In this document: positions 1 through 8,800 of the stretch, one piece after another
Numbering within the stretch: the first letter of the stretch is position 1
Layout: each line of letters starts with the position of its first letter
DNA from: Balneolaceae bacterium
Lineage (GTDB): Bacteria; Bacteroidota; Rhodothermia; Balneolales; Balneolaceae
DNA: 9,752 nucleotides
Direction of reading: 5' to 3'
Assembly: GCA_007126675.1 (NCBI GenBank)
Contig: SLAU01000314.1
Span: forward strand, 1 to 9,752
The notes under the pieces: model-generated
Told to the model about the DNA's origin: nothing
Database searches by the model: none
Seen by the model: the letters and a program-made list of their open reading frames with translations, nothing else
Made by a program: the position numbers and the translations under genes

Positions 1-200
1 TAGGAAACACCGCCGTTTGAATCGTAGGCAAGGCTTATTCCGCGCTTGTGCACAGGTTCGTACTGCTCCAGTTTCATGCTGCAATTATAACCGCTGATCA
101 GAATATCAACATCTGCTGTTTCAGCCAGCAGCGGAAGGATTTCTCTTGCGCGACTAATATGCCCGTGGCCGGTTCCCTGAATACCATATAAAATTTTCAT
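1..200 (-). CDS. Glycosyltransferase-like protein (GT-B / MurG-like fold), N-terminal 66 residues, cut by the window edge
   Basis: The frame starts with ATG at 200-198 and runs off the left edge after 66 complete codons. The N-terminus reads MKILYGIQGTGHGHISRARE. This is a first beta strand followed by a glycine-rich G-x-G-H-x-x-R-A loop (residues 9-18), the signature of the N-terminal Rossmann half of GT-B glycosyltransferases related to MurG. The rest (an alternating strand/helix with DVDILISGYN near residues 30-39) fits the same fold. Its start overlaps the stop of the upstream phosphoesterase gene in an ATGA arrangement, so translation is probably coupled; an AAGGT stretch about ten bases upstream could act as a weak ribosome binding site. 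The pairing with an LpxH-like enzyme suggests a role in envelope glycolipid or lipopolysaccharide metabolism, but donor and acceptor cannot be read from this fragment. Family assignment is good, function uncertain. Confidence 0.8.
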   Translation of the reverse strand, partial: MKILYGIQGTGHGHISRAREILPLLAETADVDILISGYNCSMKLEQYEPVHKRGISLAYDSNGGVS

Positions 201-217
201 CCGATTACCTTTTTTTT
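197..217 (-). other. ATGA start/stop overlap preceded by an in-frame A_AAA_AAG slippery heptamer
   Basis: On the minus strand the last codons of the phosphoesterase gene are AAA AAA AAG GTA ATC GGA TGA, and the next gene's ATG overlaps the TGA (ATGA). The A8 run (217-210) contains A_AAA_AAG in the correct phase for -1 slippage (215-209). After a -1 slip the frame reads GGT AAT CGG ATG and continues without a stop into the glycosyltransferase. The overlap itself indicates translational coupling. Whether slippage happens in the cell is unknown. Confidence 0.55.
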
Positions 218-1012
218 GCTTTTGGTGCGTGCGACCATCTGTTTTTCAATCCGTTCATATTTCAGAAATTCTGCTTCGTTGTATCTGAACATCGACCATT
301 CATCGCCGTCATATTCAAGAGCTGTCAGATTTTCGACCCAGTCGCCCGAATTCATATAGATCACAGATCCTTTCTCATTTTCATGTCCGCGGATTTTCGG
401 CTGATGAATATGACCGCAGATCACATAATCGTATCCCTGGTCAATAGCCAGTTCAATCGCAGTGTTTTCAAAATTGTCGATAAACTGAACTGCTTTTTTT
501 ACACTCTCTTTAATTTTTTTGGAAAGCGACAGCTTTTCCCGCCCCATCTTAACTGAAAACCAGTTCACCATTCGGTTTAGAAGAATCAGCACTTCGTAAC
601 CTTTGCCGCCTATTTTTGCAATCCACTTAGCGTGCTTTATAGAGATATCAAAAATATCGCCATGAAAAATCCACACTTTTTCTCCCTTCAGGTTCAGAAT
701 CAATTTGTCCCGAACAAAAAGCGGCCCAAGTTGCAGGCTTGATACTTTTCGGAGTACTTCATCATGGTTGCCGGTCAGGTAGTAAATATCGGTGCCGTTT
801 GCCATCATGGTGAGCAGGGTCCGAAGCACCATCATGTGCGATTCGGGCCAGTAATATTTTCTGAAATTCCACACATCAATAAAATCACCGTTCAGAACTA
901 TGATTTTCGGATCAATGGAATTCAGATATTGGAGTAACTCAAGAGCATGACATCCTACAGTGCCGAGGTGGATATCTGACAGGACTACAATTTCAATGGG
1001 TCTTTTTACCAT
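197..1012 (-). CDS. Calcineurin-like metallophosphoesterase, UDP-2,3-diacylglucosamine diphosphatase (LpxH-like) family
   Basis: This 271-residue protein has the complete dinuclear-metal phosphoesterase motif set: SDIHLG (D13, H15), NGDFID (D43), GNHD (N82, H83, D84), HGD (H117) and GHIHQP (H201, H203), followed by a NSGDW stretch (221-225). Spacing and length match the COG2908 group annotated as UDP-2,3-diacylglucosamine diphosphatase, which removes UMP to give lipid X in lipid A synthesis at the inner face of the cytoplasmic membrane. Residues about 120-185 form a helical, basic and hydrophobic insertion (for example LILLNRMVNWF) typical of the membrane-associated cap of this family. GNHD and GHIH rather than the GNRD and GHTH of E. 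coli LpxH mean the exact substrate is not certain, so no symbol is given. The ATG at 1012 lies directly before the first conserved strand and has no clear Shine-Dalgarno site. The basic C-terminus is encoded over an A8 run and the stop overlaps the next gene's start. Confidence 0.9.
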   Translation of the reverse strand: MVKRPIEIVVLSDIHLGTVGCHALELLQYLNSIDPKIIVLNGDFIDVWNFRKYYWPESHMMVLRTLLTMMANGTDIYYLTGNHDEVLRKVSSLQLGPLFVRDKLILNLKGEKVWIFHGDIFDISIKHAKWIAKIGGKGYEVLILLNRMVNWFSVKMGREKLSLSKKIKESVKKAVQFIDNFENTAIELAIDQGYDYVICGHIHQPKIRGHENEKGSVIYMNSGDWVENLTALEYDGDEWSMFRYNEAEFLKYERIEKQMVARTKSKKKVIG

Positions 1013-1246
1013 ATAAAGATGATGTTTCTGATAAAGAAAACACTCATCTGTTATTGAAAAATTGTGAAATTATTATGCCTGAATTATCAGAATGTTACGT
1101 AATTATTTCCTGCTAAGGTATTGAAAGAGAATTGATTGAAGTAAAGGGAAATATTAATTTATTTATTTCTATTATTAACCATTATAATGATGTCTGAACA
1201 TCATTTTTTAACGGCAATTACCAAGATTCTATAGGTTCTCATTTAC
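1013..1246. promoter_or_regulatory. Divergent intergenic region between the phosphoesterase unit and the REC-PAS kinase gene
   Basis: This AT-rich 234-bp stretch lies between two outward-facing genes and must hold at least one promoter for each direction. No open frame of note is seen. A TATAAT hexamer at 1183-1188 on the plus strand has no convincing upstream -35 box at the usual distance, and no TAnnTTTG (Bacteroidota -7) element was found on the plus strand here. The region contains the inverted repeat described separately. Exact promoters are not assigned. Confidence 0.5.
1186..1209 (+). repeat. Perfect 8-bp inverted repeat (4-nt loop) followed by a T run, in the leader of the kinase gene
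   Basis: AATGATGT (1186-1193), loop CTGA (1194-1197), ACATCATT (1198-1205), then T continues to 1209. The arms are perfect complements. The geometry resembles a small intrinsic terminator or attenuator on the plus strand, but the stem is AT-rich and no gene ends upstream on this strand. It ends 37 bases before the ATG at 1247. It overlaps a TATAAT hexamer, so an operator-type dyad is an equally fair reading. Confidence 0.45.
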
Positions 1247-2680
1247 ATGACAGATTTATCTTCTTCAGATTATAAAATCCTCTTGATAGAGGATAATCCG
1301 GGAGATATAGTTTTAATCCGGGATTATTTGTCAGGCATCAATCCAAATCTCAAGGTTAAGATTGCAAAAACCTTTGAGAGAGCAAGAGACTTTTTAACTA
1401 TTCAATCTGCAGAGTTTGATGTTATTCTGCTGGATTTAAAACTGCCGGACAAAGAAGGGGAAGATCTGATCAAAGAAATTATCAGGCTTTCTCGCGGTAA
1501 TGTTCCGGTAATTGTTCTGACGGGTTACTCTGACATGAAGTTCAGTATAAAATCACTGAGTCTTGGCATTGCAGATTACATTATCAAAGATGAACTGAAT
1601 CCGCATCTGTTATGGAAAAGTATTCGCTTTGGAATTGAAAGGTTTCATGCCTCAGAAAAAATACAGGAGTCGGAACGCAGGTACCGGTACCTGTTCGAAA
1701 ACAATCCATCCTCAATCATTATCTGGGACCTGGCTACACGGCTCGTAGTAGATACTAATCAGCAGGCTGAAAAAAAGTATGGTTATTCGAAAGAAAGATT
1801 TAAAAAAATAAAGATTGATGAAATACAGCCGAACGGATCGTTTGAATATTTTTTGAACAAAGAGAGTGATAACCCGGAGACAAGCGACCCGGCATTGGGT
1901 AACAATGTTTTTAATCACAAGACAAGATCCGGTGATAGTTTTGCGGCAGAAGTTCGCGGACATTTTATTGAGTATGAGGGTAACGATTCGGTTTTAATGC
2001 TGATTAATGACGTGACCGACAAAATTGATATGCAGGAGCGGTTATTTGAAAGTACACTGCGGGCAGAAGAAGAGGAGAGAAACCGGATTGCCAAAGAGTT
2101 GCACGACGGAATTGTGCAGCAGCTGGTTGCATGCGGTATGTTTATTCAAACTATTTCAGATAAAGTTGAAAATGATAAATCCTTATCGGAAGAGCTTTCA
2201 CGATTATATGAGCTTTTAACGAAAGCCACTATTCAAACCAGGGATATTTCTCATAATCTGAAATCTGCAGAATTTGAATCTAAAACTTTGCCGGATTTGC
2301 TGAACCAGTTTATGAAACAGTTGAATCATGCCTCATTAATAGAATTTCAAATCAACAATCATCTCGATTTTGATAAAGATTATAACAATCTGTTAAAAAT
2401 AAACATATACAGATCAGTGCAGGAACTGTGCAATAATATTATTAAACACTCCGGCGCGAAGAAGGTAGTGATGACCGCCGAAGAAGTGGATGATACACTT
2501 TTCATTTCCATTAAAGATGACGGGAAAGGTTTTACGTTAAATAAACCGGAATATCATGGAATTGGCATAAAAAATGTTGAAAGCCGGATTCAGAGGCTGG
2601 GTGGAGAGATTGAATTCAGAGAACCCGAAAATGGTGGGTTGCAGGTTGATATCGAAGTTCCATTGCAGAGTAAACAGTAG
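1247..2680 (+). CDS. Soluble REC-PAS-HisKA_3 histidine kinase with an N-terminal receiver domain
   Basis: The 477-residue product has three parts. Residues 9-130 form a response-regulator receiver with the acid pair E15/D16, phosphoacceptor D63 (in VILLDLKLPD), T92 and K114 all in place. Residues about 140-262 are a PAS domain (YRYLFENNPSSIIIWD; ending in a DVTDK-type motif). Residues about 270-475 are a NarX/DegS-type kinase: HisKA_3 with the ERNRIAKELHDGIVQQL motif (H286 is the phosphorylation site), then HATPase_c with N397 (ELCNNIIKHSGA), G1 box DDGKGF (424-429) and G2 box HGIGIKN (438-444). There is no signal peptide or membrane segment, so it acts in the cytoplasm. An in-frame TAG at 1232-1234 supports ATG 1247 as the start; no Shine-Dalgarno site is seen. 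HisKA_3 kinases usually phosphorylate LuxR/NarL-type regulators; none is encoded here. The REC domain should let another kinase control it, and the giant kinase downstream is the nearest candidate (inference). Confidence 0.95.
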   Translation: MTDLSSSDYKILLIEDNPGDIVLIRDYLSGINPNLKVKIAKTFERARDFLTIQSAEFDVILLDLKLPDKEGEDLIKEIIRLSRGNVPVIVLTGYSDMKFSIKSLSLGIADYIIKDELNPHLLWKSIRFGIERFHASEKIQESERRYRYLFENNPSSIIIWDLATRLVVDTNQQAEKKYGYSKERFKKIKIDEIQPNGSFEYFLNKESDNPETSDPALGNNVFNHKTRSGDSFAAEVRGHFIEYEGNDSVLMLINDVTDKIDMQERLFESTLRAEEEERNRIAKELHDGIVQQLVACGMFIQTISDKVENDKSLSEELSRLYELLTKATIQTRDISHNLKSAEFESKTLPDLLNQFMKQLNHASLIEFQINNHLDFDKDYNNLLKINIYRSVQELCNNIIKHSGAKKVVMTAEEVDDTLFISIKDDGKGFTLNKPEYHGIGIKNVESRIQRLGGEIEFREPENGGLQVDIEVPLQSKQ

Positions 2681-2871
2681 AATTATGTTTAGCTTTGCAG
2701 ATGATTATAGGCGTTAACACTTAAGGCTATACACTCTTTTAATTATGAGTTATTTTGTTAACATTATTGAAAGAGTCATTAAATTTTCAGGTTACAAAGA
2801 CGGGAAATTATAACGTTAGGATTTAATCTTTTAAACAAGAGAGTCAAAAACTTTTTGATTAAAATTTACCC
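2681..2871 (+). promoter_or_regulatory. 191-bp intergenic region between the two kinase genes
   Basis: AT-rich and without a credible gene. It contains TAGCTTTG at 2690-2697, a match to the Bacteroidota -7 consensus TAnnTTTG, but the nearest upstream TTG (2663-2665) is 24 bp away, rather far for the -33 element. Two GTTAAC hexamers lie at 2713-2718 and 2757-2762. An imperfect ACTC...GAGT stem at 2733-2750 followed by TTATTTT could be a weak terminator for the first kinase. A short A/T dyad TCAAAAA-C-TTTTTGA lies at 2844-2858, just before the giant kinase start. The length suggests the giant kinase may have its own promoter. None of these sites is certain. Confidence 0.3.
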
Positions 2872-5800
2872 ATGCCAAAAAAGAGTAAAACAAATTCCGA
2901 TACAAAAGATCAGAAATTAAATCTGATTGAACTTGAAGCGCCGGACGGTGAATTGGAATTGTTGCAGAATTTTCTCTCTTTGTTGCCTCCAAATCTTAAC
3001 AACACCGCAATTCTAATTCCTGAATCTCTTAACGCCGGTCTTACGGAACCAATTAGTCAGACTACAGATCTTGAAGTAATACGGGCGGAATCCGGTTTGG
3101 TTTTAGAATCAGGTAACGTGTATATCGTGCCATCGGGTAAAGATTACAGTATAGAAGATAGCAAACTAAATTTATTTGACTCTGATTCATCTGAGGGATC
3201 ACAACAGGATGATGATCAGAGCGGAAAATCAGGAGTTTTGTCAGCCGGATTGTTTCATGCAGATGGAAAATATAGTGCAATCCGGATGCTGCAGGAGCGG
3301 AGAAAAGAGCAGATCGCTTTATATGATATTTCAAAGCTGAATGGAGTAGAGCTTACGGTTGATGAAATCCTGAACAAATCTCTGCAGATCCTTAAAAATG
3401 GATTTTTCGAGCCTGATAATACGGGGATACAAATCAGCTTTAATGGAAAAGAATATAGCTCTGATAACATTGGCAAAATTGCGAACAAAATCTCAGCAAA
3501 TTCTACAAGTGCAGAAGGAAATACACTTACAATTGAAGCCGGTTTAATTGACACTTCAAAAAAAGACGATTTGAAGTTTCTTCAGGAAGAGGTGGAATTA
3601 ATTGAAGCTGCGGCAGATATTCTTAGTTTAAAGCTATTTCAAAAGCATACCCGTAAAGAGCTGGAGAAAAGTAATCAGCGGTTCAATTATGCTCTTGAAG
3701 CATCGGATGACGTGATCTACGAACATGATATGGTAGCGGATACAATTATCCTGAGCGAAAATTTTCAGAGGATATTTGGATACTCATTTGCTGAGGAACC
3801 GTTTACCCTGGAAAAATGGGCAAAGCTTTTACACCCTGATGACGAAGAGAGAATTAACACACGTCTTGAAGAGATTTTATCTGACAGAACAAAAAACAAA
3901 TGGGAAGCTGAATTTCGTTATCAAAAGAAGGATGGCACTTATGCCAATGTTAGTGAAAATACATACATCATCAGGGATCATGCCGGCAAACCGGTGCGAA
4001 TGATAGGCGTTGTGAAGGATGTGACAAAGACGAAACAGCGCGAACTAAAAAATGAGTTAAGTTCAAATATCAGCCGCATATTCAATGAATCTGAAACGCT
4101 AAACGCAGCCCTGAAGGGAACGCTTTATGAATTGAGAGCACTGGGGCATTTTCAGTTTGCCGAGTTTTGGCTGACAGATAGTGATCATAAATGGATTAAC
4201 CTTGTTGCATACATAGATAAAGATACGGGTAGCTTTTATGAAGTAGCAAAAGGTATAGACTCTTTTAAAAAAGGTGAGGGACTGCCCGGCAAAACATGGA
4301 AAAGTAAAAAAACAGAATTCTGGAAAAACCTTGATACCCGTAAAAGCTTCATCAGAAGAGAGTCTGCTGCAAAAGCAGGCCTGAAAACCGGGTACGGGTT
4401 TCCTATTCTTTATAACAAAGAGGTTACGGGAGTACTGCTATTAGGTACTGATGAAACGTTAAGTAAGCAACAGCCATTTACGGGAATATTTGAGGAACTG
4501 GCTTCACAGCTTGGTGAGGAAATACACAGGAAAAAAATCGAAGAGGAGCTATCACGAATCTATTCTTCAGCACCAGACGGGATTATTGTTGCGGGTTTTG
4601 ATGGTTATTTCAAAAAAGTGAATCCTGCTATGTGCGATATTCTTGGGTATACTGAAGAGGAATTGCTATCCAAATCATTCTTAGAGTTTGTGCACCCTGA
4701 TGACCGTGAAAAGACTATACAGTTTTATGAGGATGTAAATAAAGGTGCAAATAAAACATATTTTGAAAACCGTTATATCAGAAAATCGGGCAAGGTAGTA
4801 TGGATAGCCTGGACATTCAAAATTTTTTACAGGGAAAAAATAGCCTACATCGTTGCCAAAGATATTACCGCCCAGAAAGAGCTTGAAGAGTTGATGAGCC
4901 AGGCGAATAAACTTGCCAAAATCGGGAGCTGGGAAGTGGATTTAGTAACCGGTGAAAATTACTGGTCTGAAATGACCAGGGAAATTCATGAGGTTAACCC
5001 GGACTTTGTGCCGAAACTGGAGACTGCAATCAATTTCTACAAAAAGGGGGAAAGCAGACAGAAGATCAGTAAGGCTGTGAATGTTGCCATTGAAAAAGGA
5101 GAAGGCTGGGACCTGGAATTGAAGATTATTACCGCAAAAGGTAATGAGCGATGGGTTCGGGCAATTGGGGAGGCCGAAATGGTTGACGGGGAGTGTGTCA
5201 GGGTTTTCGGCAGCTTCCAGGATATACACGATATGAAGCTTGCCCAAACCAGGCTTGATAATACTGCAGATAACCTTCCCGGTGTGCTATTTCAGTATTG
5301 GCTTACACCGGATGGCAAAGACAGTGTTCGCTACTTAAGTGAAGGTTCTCTTGAAGTATGGGGCGTTACTGCAGAAGATGCAATGGAAGATTTTGACCGG
5401 GTTTGGGCACATGCACATAAAGAAGATGTTGAAGCGATCAGGCAGTCAATCATTGAATCTGCTGAAACTCAAAGTATGTGGCATCATATTTGGCGTTACA
5501 TCCATCCGGATGGTTCACTCAAATGGCAAGAAGGGTTTGGTACCCCGCAGAAACTCGACGACGGTACGGTTTTTTGGGATTCGATCATACTGGATGTGAC
5601 CGAAAAGAAGGAATTCGAAGAACTGCTTGAACAATCGAGCAGATTGGCAAAGGTTGGAAGCTGGAATGTAGATGTGGAATCAGGCCTGGTTTTTTGGTCG
5701 GAAACGTCGAAAGAGATTTTCGAAGTTGAAAGTACAGATGATCTGGATTCTGATAAAGTTTTTGAGTTTGTGCCAGACGCTTCAGACCGCGAAAAACTGC

Positions 5801-8800
5801 AGATGGCTGCTCAAAAAGCTGTTGAGTCTGGAGAGTCTTACGACCTTGAAATTCTGATACGGACAGCAAAAGGCAATGAAAAATGGATCAGGACGATCGG
5901 TGAACCGGAATTTATTGATGGAAAGTGCGTAAGGGTATACGGCAGTGTGCAGGATATTCATGACCGAAAATCTGCCGAAGAAAAGCTGAAAATACAATCC
6001 CGCCATCTCGAAGCTATTTCAAAACTGAAAAGCGCCCTTTTGGATTACCGTGACTGGTACAATGCACTGGACGAAAACCTTCACATAATTGGCGAAGCGG
6101 TTGGCTCGGACCGTGTATACTACTTTGAGAACCGATTCGACCCTGAAACAGGTGAAGGTTACACCACCCAAAAACTGGAATGGTGCCGGGAGGGAATCAC
6201 ACCCCAGCAGGACAACCCGGAACTTGTAGAAATGCATTTTTCCAACGCTCCTGAGTTGATTGAGCCGATGCTTGAAAAAAAGCCAAGCACAATACGGCTT
6301 TCTGATATCGAAAAAGGTACAGCAACCCGGCATATAATGGAAAGCCAGCAGATTAAAACGTGTTTGACAATTCCTGTATATGTTGAGAATCGATTCCATG
6401 GGTTCGTTGGATTTGATAATTGTACAAATGAACGCTTCTGGAGTGATGAGGAACGCGACATTCTTGAAACTATCACCGGAAGCCTTACAACGGCTATCTC
6501 AAGGCAGCTTCAGGATGAAAAACTGCAGGAGCTGCTGGAGGAGAAAAAAACGATTCTTGAAAGTATCTCGGACGCATTTTATGCAGTAGATAAAGAGTGG
6601 AGAATAACGTATTTCAACAATGAAGCAGAGAAAGAGCTTAAATTATCGGCTTCTGAAGTTTTAGGGAAAAATCTTTGGGATATGTTTCCTACTTCATCTG
6701 AGGCTGATATTAATCTGAAAGATGTTTACAGACAGGTTATCAAGAGAAAAGAAAAACAGGCGTTCGAATACTTTTCACCTGAGCTGAATTCATGGTACGA
6801 TATGTCAGTCTATCCTTCAGCTAACGGTGTTTCCGTTTATTTCAAAAACATCACGAATAGGAAAAAAGAACAGCGGCTGATACTTGAGAAAACCAATCAG
6901 ATCAACGCAATTGCTACCTTTAACAGTTTATTAATAACAAAGGATGACTGGCTTGATGCGCTGAACAGCAGCCTTGGTAATTTTGGTGAAGTAGTTGGGG
7001 CCGACAGAGTTTATTTCTTTGAATATCACAAAGAAGAAAGTTCAGACAAAATGGTAAACTCAATGAGAGTTGAGTGGGTAAGAGAGAGCATACCACCGGA
7101 ACTGGACAATCCGGTTCACCAAAACCAGGAGCCCGATACCGTGTGGGAAATTACCGGTGTATTATTAAGCGGAGAGGTCTATAACCGGGTAGTAGAAAAT
7201 ATCAGCGACAATGAGTTCAGGAAGTTTTTACAGGGTCAGGATATAAAATCGATTCTGGCATTTCCGGTTTTTGTGCGCGACCAATTCAGGGGATTTATTG
7301 GCTTTGATGATTGTACCAACGGCAGGGTATGGGAGGAGGAAGAGATCAGTTTTATGGAAACGATTTCGATAAATCTGGCTTCTGCAATCGAAAATGAGGA
7401 TGCCGAACTGGCACTCCAACAGGCTTATGAAGAGAAGGATTCCATTCTTGAAAGTATCGGTGATGGATTTTTTACACTAGACTCTGACTTTACCGTCACC
7501 TATTGGAATAAAAAAGCAGAAGAGCTTCTCTTAATTCCGCGGGAAAAAATTCTGAATCAATACTTTTGGGATCTTTTTGATAAAGAGCTGGCTGAAATTA
7601 CATTTAATCATCATAAAAAGGCATTGGTTGAACAAACGGATCAAAAGTTTGAAGAATTTTACAAGCCGCTCAATCGCTGGTTTGATGTAAACGTGTATCC
7701 GACTGCGGAGGGCATTTCTGTTTTCTTCAAAGACATCACAGATCGAAAGAGAGAGCAGCAGGTAATTGAACAGAAGACCGACCAGCTCGATGCGATTGCA
7801 CAGTTTAACGGGCAGCTGATCAGTGAAGATACTCCATTTGATGCTCTTCAGCTCAGTTTTGAGCAATTTGGAAATATTGTAGAGGCCGACCGGGCCTACT
7901 ATTTCGAAAACAATTTTGACAGCCGTGGTGAGCCCATTACAGCAACGATGAAACTGGAGTGGACAAGAGAGGGCGTTGAGGCGCAGGCCGACAATCCGGT
8001 TCACACAGACCTGCCGCTGGATGCAGAGAATTCACCCATCGAAGCAATGGCACAAAATAAGCCCTTTATTTCCATTGTTGATGAGATTGAAAATGAACAG
8101 TTCAGGAATCTTTTGAAAGAGCAGGATATTAAATCAGTACTATCACTCCCGGTTTTTGTTGGGAATAAATTTCACGGATTTATCGGGTTTGATGATTGCA
8201 GCAACGAACGAATTTGGAGTGAGGATGAAATTGGTTTCTTAAAAACCATCAGCCTGAATCTGGCCGCAGCCCTGGAAAATGAAGAGGCAGAACGTGAGCT
8301 GGAGAAATCGTTTAAAGAAAAGAATGAAATACTTGAAAGTATCGGGGACGCCTTTTTTGCTGTAGATAACGAGTGGACGGTGACCTACTGGAACAATATG
8401 GCAGAGGAATTTTTGGGAATGCCGAAAGAGAAGATTGTCGGGAAAAACCTCTGGGATCTGTATGATGATGCCTTGGAGCTCGAATTTTACCGGCAGTATC
8501 ATAAAGCTGTGAGAGAACAGGAAACGGTTCATTTTGAAGAGTACTATCCTGCAACTGATAACTGGTTCGAAGTAAGTGCATACCCATCAGAGTTAGGCCT
8601 TTCAGTATTTTTTAAGGATATCACTGAGCGTTATAAAGCGATTCGCGAAATTGAACTTTCGAATGAGCGGTTTATGAAAGTTGCAGAAGTATCAAAAGAT
8701 GCGATCTGGGATTTTAATGTAAAGAGAGAAACTCTGATTTGGGGAGATGGACTCAAGAAATTGTTCGGATATGACCCCGAAACTTTCGGGGAGCTGACAA

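Noticed and set aside
1712..2219. Short frames overlapping the REC-PAS kinase (1712-1963 minus, 2025-2219 plus).
   Set aside because: The overlapping kinase frame has intact PAS and HisKA_3 motifs throughout; the alternatives have no recognisable content.
2690..2697. TAGCTTTG as a Bacteroidota -7 promoter element for the giant kinase.
   Set aside because: It matches TAnnTTTG, but the nearest TTG upstream is about 24 bp away and the element is over 170 bp from the start codon; a chance match in AT-rich DNA is likely, so it is only mentioned within the intergenic entry.
2733..2756. Intrinsic terminator after the first kinase gene (ACTC...GAGT then TTATTTT).
   Set aside because: Only four consecutive base pairs with mismatches inside and an interrupted T tract; too weak to call as a terminator.
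5585..8587. Several open frames of 60-157 codons on the minus strand and in other plus frames across the giant kinase (for example 7531-8004 and 6019-6399 minus).
   Set aside because: They lie wholly inside a frame with continuous, recognisable PAS/GAF domains, show no family motifs and have low-complexity, Phe/Leu/Ser-rich translations typical of antisense shadows.
6010..8673. The threefold repeat as a possible sequencing or assembly duplication.
   Set aside because: The copies differ at many positions at both DNA and protein level while staying in frame, and their spacing varies slightly (894 and 885 bp), which fits old duplication and divergence.
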